Notes: generated from the sequence alone by a model not told the origin. Numbered from the stretch's first letter, positions 1 through 7,832 are shown. The stretch is DNA of 64,000 nucleotides from Aquimarina brevivitae (GCF_004216895.1 NZ_SGXE01000007.1:62001-126000); one strand, 5' to 3'. Numbers and translations are program-made.

Positions 1-156
1 GAGCATTTCTTCCTCGCCATAGACCTTGATTTTACTACCACGCGCGACAATCTTTAACTTCGGAAAGTATTTTTTAAGCAGTTGGATATTATTGTTTTCC
101 AGTCCAAAAAACTCTCTGGGATTTACCTCTGCCAATTCAATTATAAGTTCGTTCAA
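1..156 (-). CDS. PhoH-like ATPase, N-terminal part (cut by window start)
   Basis: An open frame of 52 codons runs off the left edge. It begins at a TTG codon (154-156) and reads LNELIIELAEVNPREFFGLE, then a stretch containing LLKKYFPKLKIVARG. This is the usual N-terminus of flavobacterial PhoH-family proteins, which are cytoplasmic P-loop ATPases of the phosphate-starvation family, often linked to RNA metabolism. The Walker motifs would lie beyond the window. No ATG is available nearby and the family pattern begins at this residue, so TTG is the likely start. The gene is divergent from the SAM-hydrolase-family gene at 394, an arrangement I recall from other flavobacteria. The assignment rests on remembered family similarity over 52 residues only. 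Confidence 0.72.
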   Translation of the reverse strand, partial: MNELIIELAEVNPREFFGLENNNIQLLKKYFPKLKIVARGSKIKVYGEEEML

Positions 157-205
157 AAGCTATACAAGTTTTAGTATGAATTCTTTTTAGGATTATTTAA
201 GTTTG

Positions 206-236
206 TTGCGGTACTGAAATGTATTCAGTCCGGCAA
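206..236. repeat. Imperfect 13-bp-arm palindrome in divergent promoter region
   Basis: In the 237-bp gap between the divergent phoH-like and SAM-hydrolase genes, arms TTGCGGTACTGAA and TTCAGTCCGGCAA pair around a five-base loop with two mismatches. No T-run follows on either strand, so it is not a simple terminator. It could be a dispersed hairpin repeat or a regulator site. Nothing else in the gap is recognisable. Confidence 0.35.
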
Positions 237-393
237 CATAGATAGCTTACACCACCACAATTACTGTGTTTTTTATCAAAGCATACTTTATAAAAATCGC
301 AGTACACCAGTAGTGATAAGCAGTACTCTATACTAAGAACAAATTTACATATTTTTAAAGGCTTACAGTCAAAAGATATTAACAATTATTTAT

Positions 394-1224
394 ATGCCAA
401 TCATCACTTTAACCACTGATTTCGGAGTCAAAGATCACTTTGTGGCGGCGGTTAAAGGAGCTATTTATAGCGAATTGCCACAAGCTACAATTGTTGATAT
501 CTCGCACGAGATCTCGCCTTTTCATATTACAGAAGCCGCCTACATCATACAAAACGCTTACAAGAGCTTCCCCAAAGGAAGCATCCATATCATCGGGATC
601 GATAGCGAACTCACACCCGAAAATAAGCACATTGCTGTAAAGCTGGATGAGCACTATTTTATCTGTGCCAATAATGGCCTGATCTCTATGATCGCCTCCG
701 CTTTTAAACCCGAAAAAATCGTAGAAATCAACATACACGATAAGATCAATACCAATTTTCCGGTACTGGATGTGTTTGTTGCCGTAGCTTGCCATATCGC
801 CCGTGGCGGAACGCTAGAGGTGGTAGGCAAGGTAATCGAAGCGGTGAAAATGATCAAAGGCATCACCCCTATTGTCAATGTAGGTGACAAACAAATTGTG
901 GGCAATGTGGTCTATATTGATAACTACGGTAACCTGATCACCAACATAACCCGCAAGCAGTTTGAAGAAGTGGGTAAAGGCAGACAGTTTACCATCAAAG
1001 CCCGCAGTGCGGTATTTAAAAACATCTATGATCGCTATAGCGATGCCATCAATTTTACGGTAGAAAAAAGTAAGCGCGAAGAAGATGGTAAAAAACTAGC
1101 CATCTTTAACTCCTCGGGCTATCTGGAACTGGCTATTTATAAAAGCAATCCCAAAACCGTAGGTGGAGCTGCCAGCCTCTTTGGACTCAGCTATAGAGAT
1201 ACGGTGAGTATTACGTTTGAGTAG
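394..1224 (+). CDS. SAM hydrolase / SAM hydroxide adenosyltransferase family (DUF62)
   Basis: A 276-residue protein of the DUF62 family, which also contains the fluorinase and chlorinase. Characterised non-halogenating members split S-adenosylmethionine into adenosine and methionine using water or hydroxide. The N-terminus ITLTTDFGVKDHFVAAVKG is the family signature. D70 (in IIGIDSE) and H134 (in VAVACHIARGG) match two members of the Asp-Arg-His triad described for archaeal homologues. The Arg expected seven residues after the Asp is N77 here, with K78 next to it. The C-terminal barrel domain carries DNYGNLITNI. ATG 394 gives the full family length with no signal peptide, so the protein is cytoplasmic. 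The gene is single and divergent from phoH. Family is confident; the activity is inferred. Confidence 0.85.
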   Translation: MPIITLTTDFGVKDHFVAAVKGAIYSELPQATIVDISHEISPFHITEAAYIIQNAYKSFPKGSIHIIGIDSELTPENKHIAVKLDEHYFICANNGLISMIASAFKPEKIVEINIHDKINTNFPVLDVFVAVACHIARGGTLEVVGKVIEAVKMIKGITPIVNVGDKQIVGNVVYIDNYGNLITNITRKQFEEVGKGRQFTIKARSAVFKNIYDRYSDAINFTVEKSKREEDGKKLAIFNSSGYLELAIYKSNPKTVGGAASLFGLSYRDTVSITFE

Positions 1225-1369
1225 TTAGCAGGTGAGTTTTTGAGTCAGTGAGTGTGGGAGTTTTTGAGTATAGGAGTACCTAAGTTCAAATTTTAGGAAG
1301 TTTTTAGAATCTCAGAACTTTTATGTGAATTCATAATAAGTAAACTCTCAATTATCAAATTAAATTCTT

Positions 1370-1735
1370 TGTCATTCGAAACTTTTAGCGTTATTCATTT
1401 CTTTTGCTTGTCCAAAAGAAACGAACCAAAAAAAAGGACACTTTTTCATAGGAATTTTTTAGCTTTCGCTAAAAACCATCTTGCAAACTCCGCGGTGCAT
1501 AGCACCTGAATCTCGGAGCTTTGCCACGATTATTCTTGTGAAAAAGAAGAACTGGTTTTAGCCTTAATAAAATAATTTAAAAGTTTATGGCGTTCCTCTA
1601 AAACCGTGGGTTTTAGCGGCGGGCTCTGACTACAATTCCATTGCTGCCGTGCAGCATCCGGGATTTTCGCGTCGATCCCTAACGCGAAATAGTTTCGATA
1701 ACCAACTCGCATTAGCGTATCTTTATATACGCTTT
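1370..1735. repeat. Probable dispersed intergenic element in a gene-free stretch
   Basis: The 533-bp gap 1225-1757 contains no convincing gene. Its first 80 bases are low-complexity variants of GTGAGTTTTTGAGT. The part from about 1370 resembles a non-coding block I recall recurring between genes in flavobacteria. Landmarks are TTTGCTTGTCCAAAAGAAAC near 1402, GCTTTCGCTAAAAACC near 1463, GGGCTCTGACTACAATTCCA near 1621 and GCTGCCGTGCAGCATCCGGG near 1643, which contains the palindrome GCTGC-CGT-GCAGC. A 60-codon minus-strand frame (1530-1712) lies inside it but has no protein-like features. Whether it is mobile, an RNA or a relic cannot be told from one copy. Confidence 0.4.
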
Positions 1736-1757
1736 CCTATTTCGTTTGTATTCGGTT

Positions 1758-2453
1758 TTAATTTCTAACAAACAACCATTTAACCGCGTGGTAAAAACCA
1801 AGCCCCACATACCCTAAAAGTCCTGCTTTTTTCTTCTCTTTTAAGCGGATGGTGATGGTAGAAAACTCCGATAAATGATTGATCCTTTTCATTTTTCCTT
1901 TTAACAGGTCTATCGTTTCATTTAACCGTTCGAGCTCTTTTTCAACTTTCACTGCGGATTCCACGTCTTCGGCTTTGGCCAATAATTGTAGATACCGCTC
2001 CCGGGACTTCTCTGCATTTTCAAGTCGTATTTGATAATCCAGATATTGTTCGGTCACATCCTTACCCACTAGTGTTTTACGTTGCACTTTGCCGAGCTCA
2101 GCAATCTCCTCTAAGGCCTCTTGTAAACGGTCACTTTTAACGCGTATGATCGTTCTGTAGGTTCCTATTTCATTGACATAGCCTTCATAGCGTTCCGCAA
2201 TTTTAGCGATGTGTACATTAGCAGTATCTGGCACTTTAACTTTTAAGGTAAGAAATGCAGAAAACAAGACCTTCTTGATATTTTTTTCGGCATCGTAATA
2301 ATTGGCAGCATCACTAGTTGGGGATACCTCAGCATCAGCCTGTGCAGTGTTAAATTCATTACCGTAGTTCGCTGTGCTTTTTCTGTAGGATGAACAACTA
2401 AGCAGGGTTGCACTGCATAACACAATCCATACAAATACTTTTACTTTCTTCAT
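1758..2453 (-). CDS. DUF4349 domain lipoprotein
   Basis: A 231-residue envelope lipoprotein. A signal peptide ends in the lipobox LLSC (Cys 20). A low-complexity linker (about 21-60) follows, then the DUF4349 body. That body has a beta-rich segment (FSAFLTLKVKVPDTANVHIA), the family motif AERYEGYVNEIGTYR, and a long charged helix likely to form a coiled coil (about 135-195, KSRERYLQLLAKAEDVESAV onward). The C-terminus is hydrophobic (about 212-229) and could be a second membrane anchor. The molecular function of DUF4349 is unknown. The gene appears to stand alone, with 250 bp to the next minus-strand gene upstream. The domain call is good; the role is unassigned. Confidence 0.8.
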   Translation of the reverse strand: MKKVKVFVWIVLCSATLLSCSSYRKSTANYGNEFNTAQADAEVSPTSDAANYYDAEKNIKKVLFSAFLTLKVKVPDTANVHIAKIAERYEGYVNEIGTYRTIIRVKSDRLQEALEEIAELGKVQRKTLVGKDVTEQYLDYQIRLENAEKSRERYLQLLAKAEDVESAVKVEKELERLNETIDLLKGKMKRINHLSEFSTITIRLKEKKKAGLLGYVGLGFYHAVKWLFVRN

Positions 2454-2623
2454 TTTTTAATGGTTTTTAGTACGCTTTCTATATTCGGAATACCCGCGAT
2501 TACAACACCTATACCAAAAATCAGTCCATAATTAATTGTGTTCCCATATAATTTTGTAAAGCCATCAGCATAAGCGGAAGATTCTACTCTTCTTCTTTCA
2601 GAAGCTTAACGGAGAATGACGAC

Positions 2624-2642
2624 TAGTACCCTAGGCTAGCTA
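2624..2642 (-). pseudogene. 19-bp gene-end remnant shared with the gene at 6121
   Basis: Read on the minus strand, these bases and the few before them encode ..SSIASLGY then stop. The same 19 bases occur at 6122-6140, where they form the end (..GLASLGY, stop) of an intact membrane-protein gene. The upstream codons here do not continue the similarity, so only the tail of a related gene or cassette remains. It lies in the 256-bp gap 2454-2709, which shows no other gene. Confidence 0.4.
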
Positions 2643-2709
2643 TACTACTGTACTTATAATGATATGATTTGATTTTGTGTAATTGTAGGCATAAACCGTT
2701 TAGTAATAC

Positions 2710-3570
2710 TTACTTCCGTTTAAAAATTCGTGGGTCGCCGTCAAATGCTGGTTCATTTGTTAATCGAGTATGCTTCTTTGTCGCTAGATCATAGGCATAG
2801 ATTTCCCAGTTTCCATCTTTGTTTGTTCCATACCATATGGTGTTACCATCCTTAGAAAATCTTGCAATAAGTTCCATTCCTGGACTTTTAGTGATATTTA
2901 TAATATTACCCGTACTTAACTCTTGTAATAGAATATCCTGATTTCCTTCTTCGAACTGGTCCGAACTATACACCAACCGTTGACCGTCTGCAGATAATTC
3001 GCCTCTTTCATTGTTCGCAGGAGTATCGGTTAATTGTGTGCTATTTTTGGTTTTTACATCGTATAAAAACACATCATTAGAACCCAAATGATTGCTTGTA
3101 TACGCTATGTTATGACCATCAGCACTCCAACTGGGATACCGCGCTTGTCCTGCTATGTCTTTTGTAATATTTTCTATTTGTTTGGTATCAGGATCATATA
3201 TAAATATATCATTCTTGCAAGAATAGAGCTGTAGTTGATTTAATGGCGAATACAGTATGTTTTTATCATCCAGAATGCAATTTGTTGGATGCGGTAGCTC
3301 CGTTTCTTGAAGCGTATTTATATTGATTTGTATTCTTTTAATACCTGTTTCATTTTGTCTTAAAAAACTAATCTCTTTTTCATTCATCCAGGTAGGACCC
3401 CATTCTTCATCCTCGGTTTGTGTCAGTGCTAATTGATTTTCTCCATTGAGATCCATCATAAATATGTCCGAATTCCCATTACGGCTTGAAGAAAAAATAA
3501 TTTTTTCAGAACTGTTTTGGCAGCTCATTATGAGCAAGCTGAGACTAAGTAATGCTATTAGTTTATTCAT
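2710..3570 (-). CDS. WD40-like (PD40/TolB-type) beta-propeller lipoprotein
   Basis: A 286-residue lipoprotein. The frame is open further upstream, but I choose the ATG at 3568-3570 because it starts a lipoprotein signal, MNKLIALLSLSLLIMSC, with Cys 17. At least five PD40-type blades follow, each with a strand such as IFSSSRNGNSDIF, YPSWSADGHNIAYTS, RGELSADGQRLVYSS or RFSKDGNTIWYGT, and each ending in an S/T-rich turn like TRLTNEP. Such propellers are usually periplasmic protein-protein scaffolds or surface-exposed proteins. No catalytic site is visible. It could equally be described as TolB-like, but there is no TolB N-terminal domain and no Tol-Pal gene nearby, so a Tol role is not implied. 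Confidence 0.75.
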   Translation of the reverse strand: MNKLIALLSLSLLIMSCQNSSEKIIFSSSRNGNSDIFMMDLNGENQLALTQTEDEEWGPTWMNEKEISFLRQNETGIKRIQININTLQETELPHPTNCILDDKNILYSPLNQLQLYSCKNDIFIYDPDTKQIENITKDIAGQARYPSWSADGHNIAYTSNHLGSNDVFLYDVKTKNSTQLTDTPANNERGELSADGQRLVYSSDQFEEGNQDILLQELSTGNIINITKSPGMELIARFSKDGNTIWYGTNKDGNWEIYAYDLATKKHTRLTNEPAFDGDPRIFKRK

Positions 3571-3699
3571 ATTATATATTGAATTCAAGACAAACAGTAT
3601 TAAAATATGCTGTTTTAAAATATAAAGTGTAATTCTATTCTTACCACCATATAAATAAAATAGCAATTGCGATTTTCTCTACTATTAATAATTTTTCAC

Positions 3700-4098
3700 T
3701 TAAAGCCTTTTATTTCTAGTTATCAAATGTGATAGTACCAAAAAAGCGAAAGCCACACCAAAGCCTAAAACACCAATATTGATTCCAAAAATGGTCTTTT
3801 CGCTACCATCTAAATACTGCATCGAACCACCGTACCCCTCTTTTAAAAAGAAGGCTATTAGAAAACCTCCCATAATAAATGCACTTAATAGAGCACTTAT
3901 GGTGGTTTCTCCTTTAAACCAAACTAACCATAGACAAAATATACCGATACTTGTGTTTGTTAGTAACTGCCATACTTCGTGTATCCTAACGTGTGGTGTC
4001 CAATCTGGATTCCAAATATGTGTATCATTGATTTCTAAAATAGGGACTGCAATCGCGTACAGCAATACGCTAAATGTTATGGCAATTTTCTTTAACAT
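3700..4098 (-). CDS. Small four-helix inner-membrane protein of unknown function
   Basis: A 132-residue protein with about four hydrophobic segments (roughly 5-20, 45-60, 68-86 and 103-123). A polar loop after helix 1 contains NDTHIWNPDWTPHVRIHEVWQ, with several His and Trp residues. The last helix ends in positively charged RNKRL. The His/Trp-rich loop looks conserved in kind and might bind a ligand or metal, but I do not recognise the family with certainty. It is at the left edge of the accessory run of minus-strand genes. ATG 4098 places the first helix directly at the N-terminus. Confidence 0.6.
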   Translation of the reverse strand: MLKKIAITFSVLLYAIAVPILEINDTHIWNPDWTPHVRIHEVWQLLTNTSIGIFCLWLVWFKGETTISALLSAFIMGGFLIAFFLKEGYGGSMQYLDGSEKTIFGINIGVLGFGVAFAFLVLSHLITRNKRL

Positions 4099-4234
4099 AC
4101 GTATTAATCTTAGAGCGCACCAGGCGATATAAGCCTGATATATTAGCTTTGTTGTAAAACAATGTAATAAATATTAATCATATAGCCTACTTAGGCTTCT
4201 GTAGGCTTAGTATTATGTACATTGGGCAGAACAT

Positions 4235-4774
4235 TCATTCCGTAAAGATTATTTCTTCTGTGTCATAATTCACCCTATACTGCAGTTCTAATTTTTGCTC
4301 TTCCTCCAAATGGTTCAGATCAAAGCTGTATAGGAAAAATTCATAGCTTACTAAGCTCAATTTTTTCAATTCTGTATACGGTTGCCTTCCGCTTTTTCGC
4401 CATTTATCCAACAACTTTTTTACTTTAGGATGCGCGTCGGCAATGTCTACAGCTTTTTGTATTCGTTGCACTTCTTGTCCCATATCCATTTCGAACTGAT
4501 TTTTGGAGTCAACGTACCCGTTAAGATCTAGATATTTCCATATCCTTTGGTTATGGAGTGTTACCGTATCCATTAATTCATCAGACACTACATCTCCTGC
4601 AACACCTTTAATACTAAAAGGCCATTTTTGTGCTACAATTCGCTCTGCATGTTGACGCACAAAGTTACCGGTACTAAAAACCGTCCAAATCTCAAGGGTA
4701 TCATTATCTACTGCTGTTTGCGATACTGTCAACTGCGCAAATAATAAGGAAACGAGGAGCGTCAATTTCTTCAT
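4235..4774 (-). CDS. Secreted protein of unknown function
   Basis: A 179-residue protein with a cleavable signal peptide (MKKLTLLVSLLFAQLTVSQT, likely cut near residue 18-20). The mature part is charged and mostly helical, with motifs such as IWTVFSTGNFVRQHAERIVAQ and a central basic KKLLDKWRKSGRQPYTELKK. No cysteines, lipobox or enzyme motif are seen, and I do not recognise the family. It probably acts in the periplasm. The gene stands apart from its neighbours (136 bp downstream, about 96 bp upstream). Confidence 0.55.
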   Translation of the reverse strand: MKKLTLLVSLLFAQLTVSQTAVDNDTLEIWTVFSTGNFVRQHAERIVAQKWPFSIKGVAGDVVSDELMDTVTLHNQRIWKYLDLNGYVDSKNQFEMDMGQEVQRIQKAVDIADAHPKVKKLLDKWRKSGRQPYTELKKLSLVSYEFFLYSFDLNHLEEEQKLELQYRVNYDTEEIIFTE

Positions 4775-4870
4775 TCGAGATTGGGTTATTATTTGTACTA
4801 GCAGTTGCGCTATGTACTTACTTCTGGTTAAGATTATACCACCGCAATTACACCCTTAGTATACGTAGAC

Positions 4871-5224
4871 TCACTCCATTTTTTCATAAGCTACGCTAGC
4901 TTTTGCGATGCCGTTTGGATTAGGATCTAAATATAATTCGTGATCTTTTAAAAGCTTTACTTTCTTTACCTCTCCTTTGGCAATTGCAATTTCTTTTATA
5001 ATCTTATCATCTTGTTGCACTCGGATTGAAAATTCTCTTTTTCCGGTATTCGTTACTACACTGTAGCACTCCTTTCCAAAATAAGGATTGATGGTGGCGT
5101 CTTGACCAGGCCCTTTACCGGTCATGATCATACTCTGAGAGGGTTCAAGAACAAAGTCAGTTTGCGCTTTTGCATCAAGATGTATGAAAAGTATTAATAA
5201 AAAAACGATGATTATTTTTTTCAT
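4871..5224 (-). CDS. Small secreted protein of unknown function
   Basis: A 117-residue exported protein. The signal peptide runs to about residue 20 (LFIHLDAKAQ, with AKA before the predicted cut). The mature 97 residues alternate short beta-like strands (FVLEPSQSMIMTGKG, YSVVTNTGKREFSIRVQQD, KKVKLLKDHELYLDPN) and look like a small beta-sandwich. A single mature cysteine (ECYSV) is present. The family is not recognised. The codirectional neighbours do not suggest a partner. A decayed copy of the block's hairpin repeat (5341-5358) lies in the gap upstream of it. Confidence 0.55.
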   Translation of the reverse strand: MKKIIIVFLLILFIHLDAKAQTDFVLEPSQSMIMTGKGPGQDATINPYFGKECYSVVTNTGKREFSIRVQQDDKIIKEIAIAKGEVKKVKLLKDHELYLDPNPNGIAKASVAYEKME

Positions 5225-5340
5225 TTTTATGTATGTTGTGATTAGTTATCCGATAATTGGGCTGTACTATTCCGCCACTAGTCTAAGATAGTAAATTAGT
5301 AAAGACTTTCCGAGAAAAGGGTTAGAAGCAATTAGCTATA

Positions 5341-5358
5341 ATTACAAACTTTGATGAG
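5341..5358 (-). repeat. Decayed copy of the 27-bp hairpin repeat
   Basis: The plus strand reads ATTACAAACTTTGATGAG, which differs at two of 18 positions from the intact repeat (GTTACAAACTTCGATGAG). The second arm is unrecognisable. It lies 34 bp beyond the stop codon of the gene at 5393, on the same side as the intact copies lie relative to their genes. Confidence 0.5.
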
Positions 5359-5392
5359 TAGGTAACTATTACTTCATCGCAATGACATTTTA

Positions 5393-6034
5393 CTAGAATG
5401 GAATAGTAGTTATTCTTTCAATCTTATCAGTATCATTATTGATAATCCAAACAACCGCATATGCACCTGCACCATCGCTATTCAATGAAGATATGTAAAG
5501 AAGATTATCATTACCATTATAACATACACTCATATCGTTCACATTTGATTCATAAAGGTGTTTCAAGTAATCTTCATTGGTTAACATATACTTTTTATTT
5601 TGAAAATCAATGGTAATATTTTTGTATTCAAATCTGGGTAAATTACCATCTGTATCATAGGAATTTTTGGTATCAATCTCAACCCTTTCAAACTTTTTGC
5701 GCTCTACAAAAATTTTAATTCTATCTGTAAACAGCAACAACTTGTTTTCGTTTATTTTTTTTCGATTAAAATTGTCTTTTTCATTAATATCAAGTATTCT
5801 GGATTTATGTATATATCCACTCCTGTCCTTGTTTTTGATACTCCAAACCTCATACCAATTTCCTAACTGATCATTAATCCAAACCAGGTGGTTATTATGA
5901 AATGTGTCGATAACTTTTGAGATTTTAAAATCATATGTATCCCTTACATTGACAAAACCATCAGTATCCTTAACAAAGCCTTGTGAATAAATGGCTATGG
6001 GTACTATTAGGAAGAAAAATGTTGAAACTCTCAT
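5393..6034 (-). CDS. Secreted SH3-like domain protein
   Basis: A 213-residue protein with a signal peptide (about 1-18, ending AIYSQG). It is followed by a bacterial SH3-type segment of about 60 residues: DTDGFVNVRDTYDFKISKVI, a turn, then NWYEVWSIKNKDRSGYIHKS. Such domains often bind peptidoglycan or other peptides. The C-terminal half (about 90-213) is beta-rich, ends with a strand containing AYAVVWIINND, and resembles no domain I can name. It is probably periplasmic. The gene is followed after 34 bp by the decayed hairpin copy at 5341-5358. Confidence 0.55.
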   Translation of the reverse strand: MRVSTFFFLIVPIAIYSQGFVKDTDGFVNVRDTYDFKISKVIDTFHNNHLVWINDQLGNWYEVWSIKNKDRSGYIHKSRILDINEKDNFNRKKINENKLLLFTDRIKIFVERKKFERVEIDTKNSYDTDGNLPRFEYKNITIDFQNKKYMLTNEDYLKHLYESNVNDMSVCYNGNDNLLYISSLNSDGAGAYAVVWIINNDTDKIERITTIPF

Positions 6035-6120
6035 AGGTAATAGTTGTTAATAACTTTAATTGATTTCGACGTCTCCAAAACTTTACGGAAAACGTTATCA
6101 CATAGCAATACGAATCAACC

Positions 6121-6444
6121 TTAGTACCCTAGGCTAGCTAAACCAAGGAAAAGTAATGATAGGATTATAAAAAAAGAAAAACCGATAACCGAGATGTAAA
6201 ACTGGTAGTTTTTTGACTCCTTATTTTTTATGCTCAATATCGTAAACACGATCCCAGCAATTAAAATCAAAATGGATACAACCGTTGCAATGCTCATATT
6301 CCGTATAAATCGCTCAAAGTTGTGCAATGCGCTATTAAAATTGATTGCTAAATAAAAAGTGACACAATTTAATAGTACTAGATATACTATGAACCTAAAG
6401 GACCACTTTTTATAATTGGTTGGGTTGGTTGTTGTGATTTCCAC
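6121..6444 (-). CDS. Small three-helix membrane protein, unknown
   Basis: A 107-residue protein with hydrophobic helices at about 17-34, 52-71 and 82-103 and a short polar N-terminus. No family is recognised. Its last codons (..LGLASLGY) are duplicated as a remnant at 2624-2642. Among neighbouring cassette-like genes it lacks an adjacent intact hairpin. The segment just past its stop codon contains no palindrome. Confidence 0.5.
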   Translation of the reverse strand: MEITTTNPTNYKKWSFRFIVYLVLLNCVTFYLAINFNSALHNFERFIRNMSIATVVSILILIAGIVFTILSIKNKESKNYQFYISVIGFSFFIILSLLFLGLASLGY

Positions 6445-6568
6445 CTGCTTGTTTTTAAATTATTAAGATTACTTGTGTGCGTTATGTTTATGTAAGCATC
6501 GAAATTAAAAAATTAAAATCAAATTGAAAATATGTTTAGATGTAGTTATCGCAGTTGACATCACAAAA

Positions 6569-6595
6569 GCATCGAAGTTACAAACTTCGATGAGC
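6569..6595 (-). repeat. 27-bp hairpin repeat, copy A
   Basis: Perfect 10-bp arms CATCGAAGTT and AACTTCGATG flank the loop ACA (plus strand), bordered by G on the left and AGC on the right. It begins 6 bp after the stop codon of the gene at 6602. Identical copies lie at 7729 and 9023, and a one-mismatch copy at 10635. On the minus strand a short T-run (CTTTTG) follows this copy only. Confidence 0.85.
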
Positions 6596-6601
6596 CAGTG
6601 T

Positions 6602-6901
6602 TCACCTTTTATCTTCTAAGGTATTAAACTGCACCCAAAGCCACATTGCAAATAACCCAAAAATACAAGCCAAAATACTTTCTTTCCATTTGTCAAATTT
6701 ATCCAAAGGCATAGACCAAATAAATAGTACATAATAGACATAGAAAGAAATGAAGGCTATTAAACACACAACATTCATCAAGATAGTGTCTAGTGATACT
6801 AGTAAAAAGGCAACATACATCAAATGTAAGATGGTAAAGACAAATAGTACCTTTCGCAGCCTCTTGATATCTGATTGTATTTCCTTTTCGGATTTATTCA
6901 T
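6602..6901 (-). CDS. Small three-helix membrane protein, partly duplicated nearby
   Basis: A 99-residue protein with a charged N-terminus (MNKSEKEIQSDIKRLRKV) and hydrophobic helices at about 19-36, 40-60 and 74-92. It ends in a short polar tail (NTLEDKR). Its function is unknown. Bases 6809-6882, coding for roughly residues 7-31, recur at 7759-7832 with one mismatch, so a second copy of this gene once existed. The intact hairpin copy A starts 6 bp after its stop. The gene at 6926 ends just upstream (24 bp), so co-transcription is likely. Confidence 0.55.
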   Translation of the reverse strand: MNKSEKEIQSDIKRLRKVLFVFTILHLMYVAFLLVSLDTILMNVVCLIAFISFYVYYVLFIWSMPLDKFDKWKESILACIFGLFAMWLWVQFNTLEDKR

Positions 6902-6925
6902 TGTTTGTAATTAAGCGTTGCATTC

Positions 6926-7573
6926 TTATGGGCACAAGTACTTTTTATACTTATGTAAATCTTCATTTAGCATAGCTACCACACCCCTGCTGGTCCTGGT
7001 GGCACCAGAAACTCCATCAACAATTTGCGTGGCTGTATTATTTAAATACCTGTCTTGTAAAAGCGTATAGGATTGTTTTGTTAAGTCAACTGTGGTGCCT
7101 ATAAATTGATTAGCAAAGGAAGGTTTTACAATGTTTGCCCCTAGGTCTTTTGTTTCACTTTTATGGTCAAAAGCAATCTTTTCTACCTTCATCGAAGTCT
7201 TATCCAGAAGAACCAATCCCCAAATCCTATCCCAAAGCCCTTTTCCATAAACTGGTAGAATTACCTTAGAGGTATTCTTGATTTCAAAAATTGCATATTG
7301 ACTTGGATTCTCATTCTTGGTGTTAGCAACATAGCTATCCAGGGCTTCTTGAATTGTTATCGAACGTATTTTGCCAGAAATATCGATTACTTTTGCGGTG
7401 ATTAGCGTATTTATCTTAGTTGCGCTAGGCTTCTTTGAAGCGTCGACCATAGTTACGATATATTTTGCCGCCATTCTTCGCTCTTGCTCTTTCTCTTTTT
7501 CCGCTATTTTCAAGTTGGACTTGCAACAAATGATCACGGCTATGATGCCTACTATGAATAATCCTTTTTTCAT
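6926..7573 (-). CDS. Orphan NqrC/RnfG-like FMN-binding protein
   Basis: A 215-residue protein with an N-terminal hydrophobic helix (about 4-18, with CC at its end). It is followed by a charged helix and a periplasmic FMN-binding domain like that of NqrC, a Na+-translocating NADH:quinone reductase subunit. Matching features are PVYGKGLWDRIWGLVLLD, then LGANIVKPSFANQFIG, then DGVSGATRTSRGV. In SGAT the Thr is the residue that carries covalent FMN in NqrC/RnfG. The usual ETPGLG is altered to ETKDLG. No other nqr, rnf or apbE gene is in the window, so it is not part of a complex encoded here. It may be an extracytoplasmic electron carrier; this is inference. Confidence 0.75.
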   Translation of the reverse strand: MKKGLFIVGIIAVIICCKSNLKIAEKEKEQERRMAAKYIVTMVDASKKPSATKINTLITAKVIDISGKIRSITIQEALDSYVANTKNENPSQYAIFEIKNTSKVILPVYGKGLWDRIWGLVLLDKTSMKVEKIAFDHKSETKDLGANIVKPSFANQFIGTTVDLTKQSYTLLQDRYLNNTATQIVDGVSGATRTSRGVVAMLNEDLHKYKKYLCP

Positions 7574-7728
7574 TGTTTATTTAGCTCTGTATGTTTAATG
7601 CGCTCAGTAAAGAAAAGGTTGGGCTATATCCAATCTTCGGATACCAATTAAGGCGAGGCATTGTTATTTCAATTTAGGTATTAATTTGCCGTTAGTAAAA
7701 AAGTGCAAAACTAATAATTTTATGGTAA

Positions 7729-7755
7729 GCATCGAAGTTACAAACTTCGATGAGC
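7729..7755 (-). repeat. 27-bp hairpin repeat, copy B
   Basis: Identical to copy A over all 27 bases. It is separated from the stop codon of the gene at 7844 by the 74-bp duplicated gene fragment at 7759-7832. The hairpin and fragment together look like the tail of a cassette whose gene has been mostly deleted. The rest of the gap, 7574-7728, shows nothing recognisable. Confidence 0.85.
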
Positions 7756-7758
7756 AGG

Positions 7759-7832
7759 GGCAACATACATCAAATGTAAGATGGTAAAGACAAATAGTAC
7801 CTTTCGCAGTCTCTTGATATCTGATTGTATTT
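7759..7832 (-). pseudogene. Fragment of a second copy of the 99-residue membrane protein gene
   Basis: These 74 bases equal 6809-6882 except for one base (T at 7810 against C at 6860). In the intact gene they code for about residues 7-31. Here there is no start codon, the frame is not continued, and the fragment abuts hairpin copy B. The near identity implies a recent duplication or recombination rather than chance. Confidence 0.85.

Noticed and set aside
197-385. Minus-strand frame in the phoH/SAM-hydrolase gap
   Set aside because: A Cys/Tyr-rich chance frame across a promoter region with a palindrome; no family or start signal.
1530-1712. 60-codon minus-strand frame as a gene
   Set aside because: It lies inside the probable dispersed intergenic element and has no protein-like pattern.
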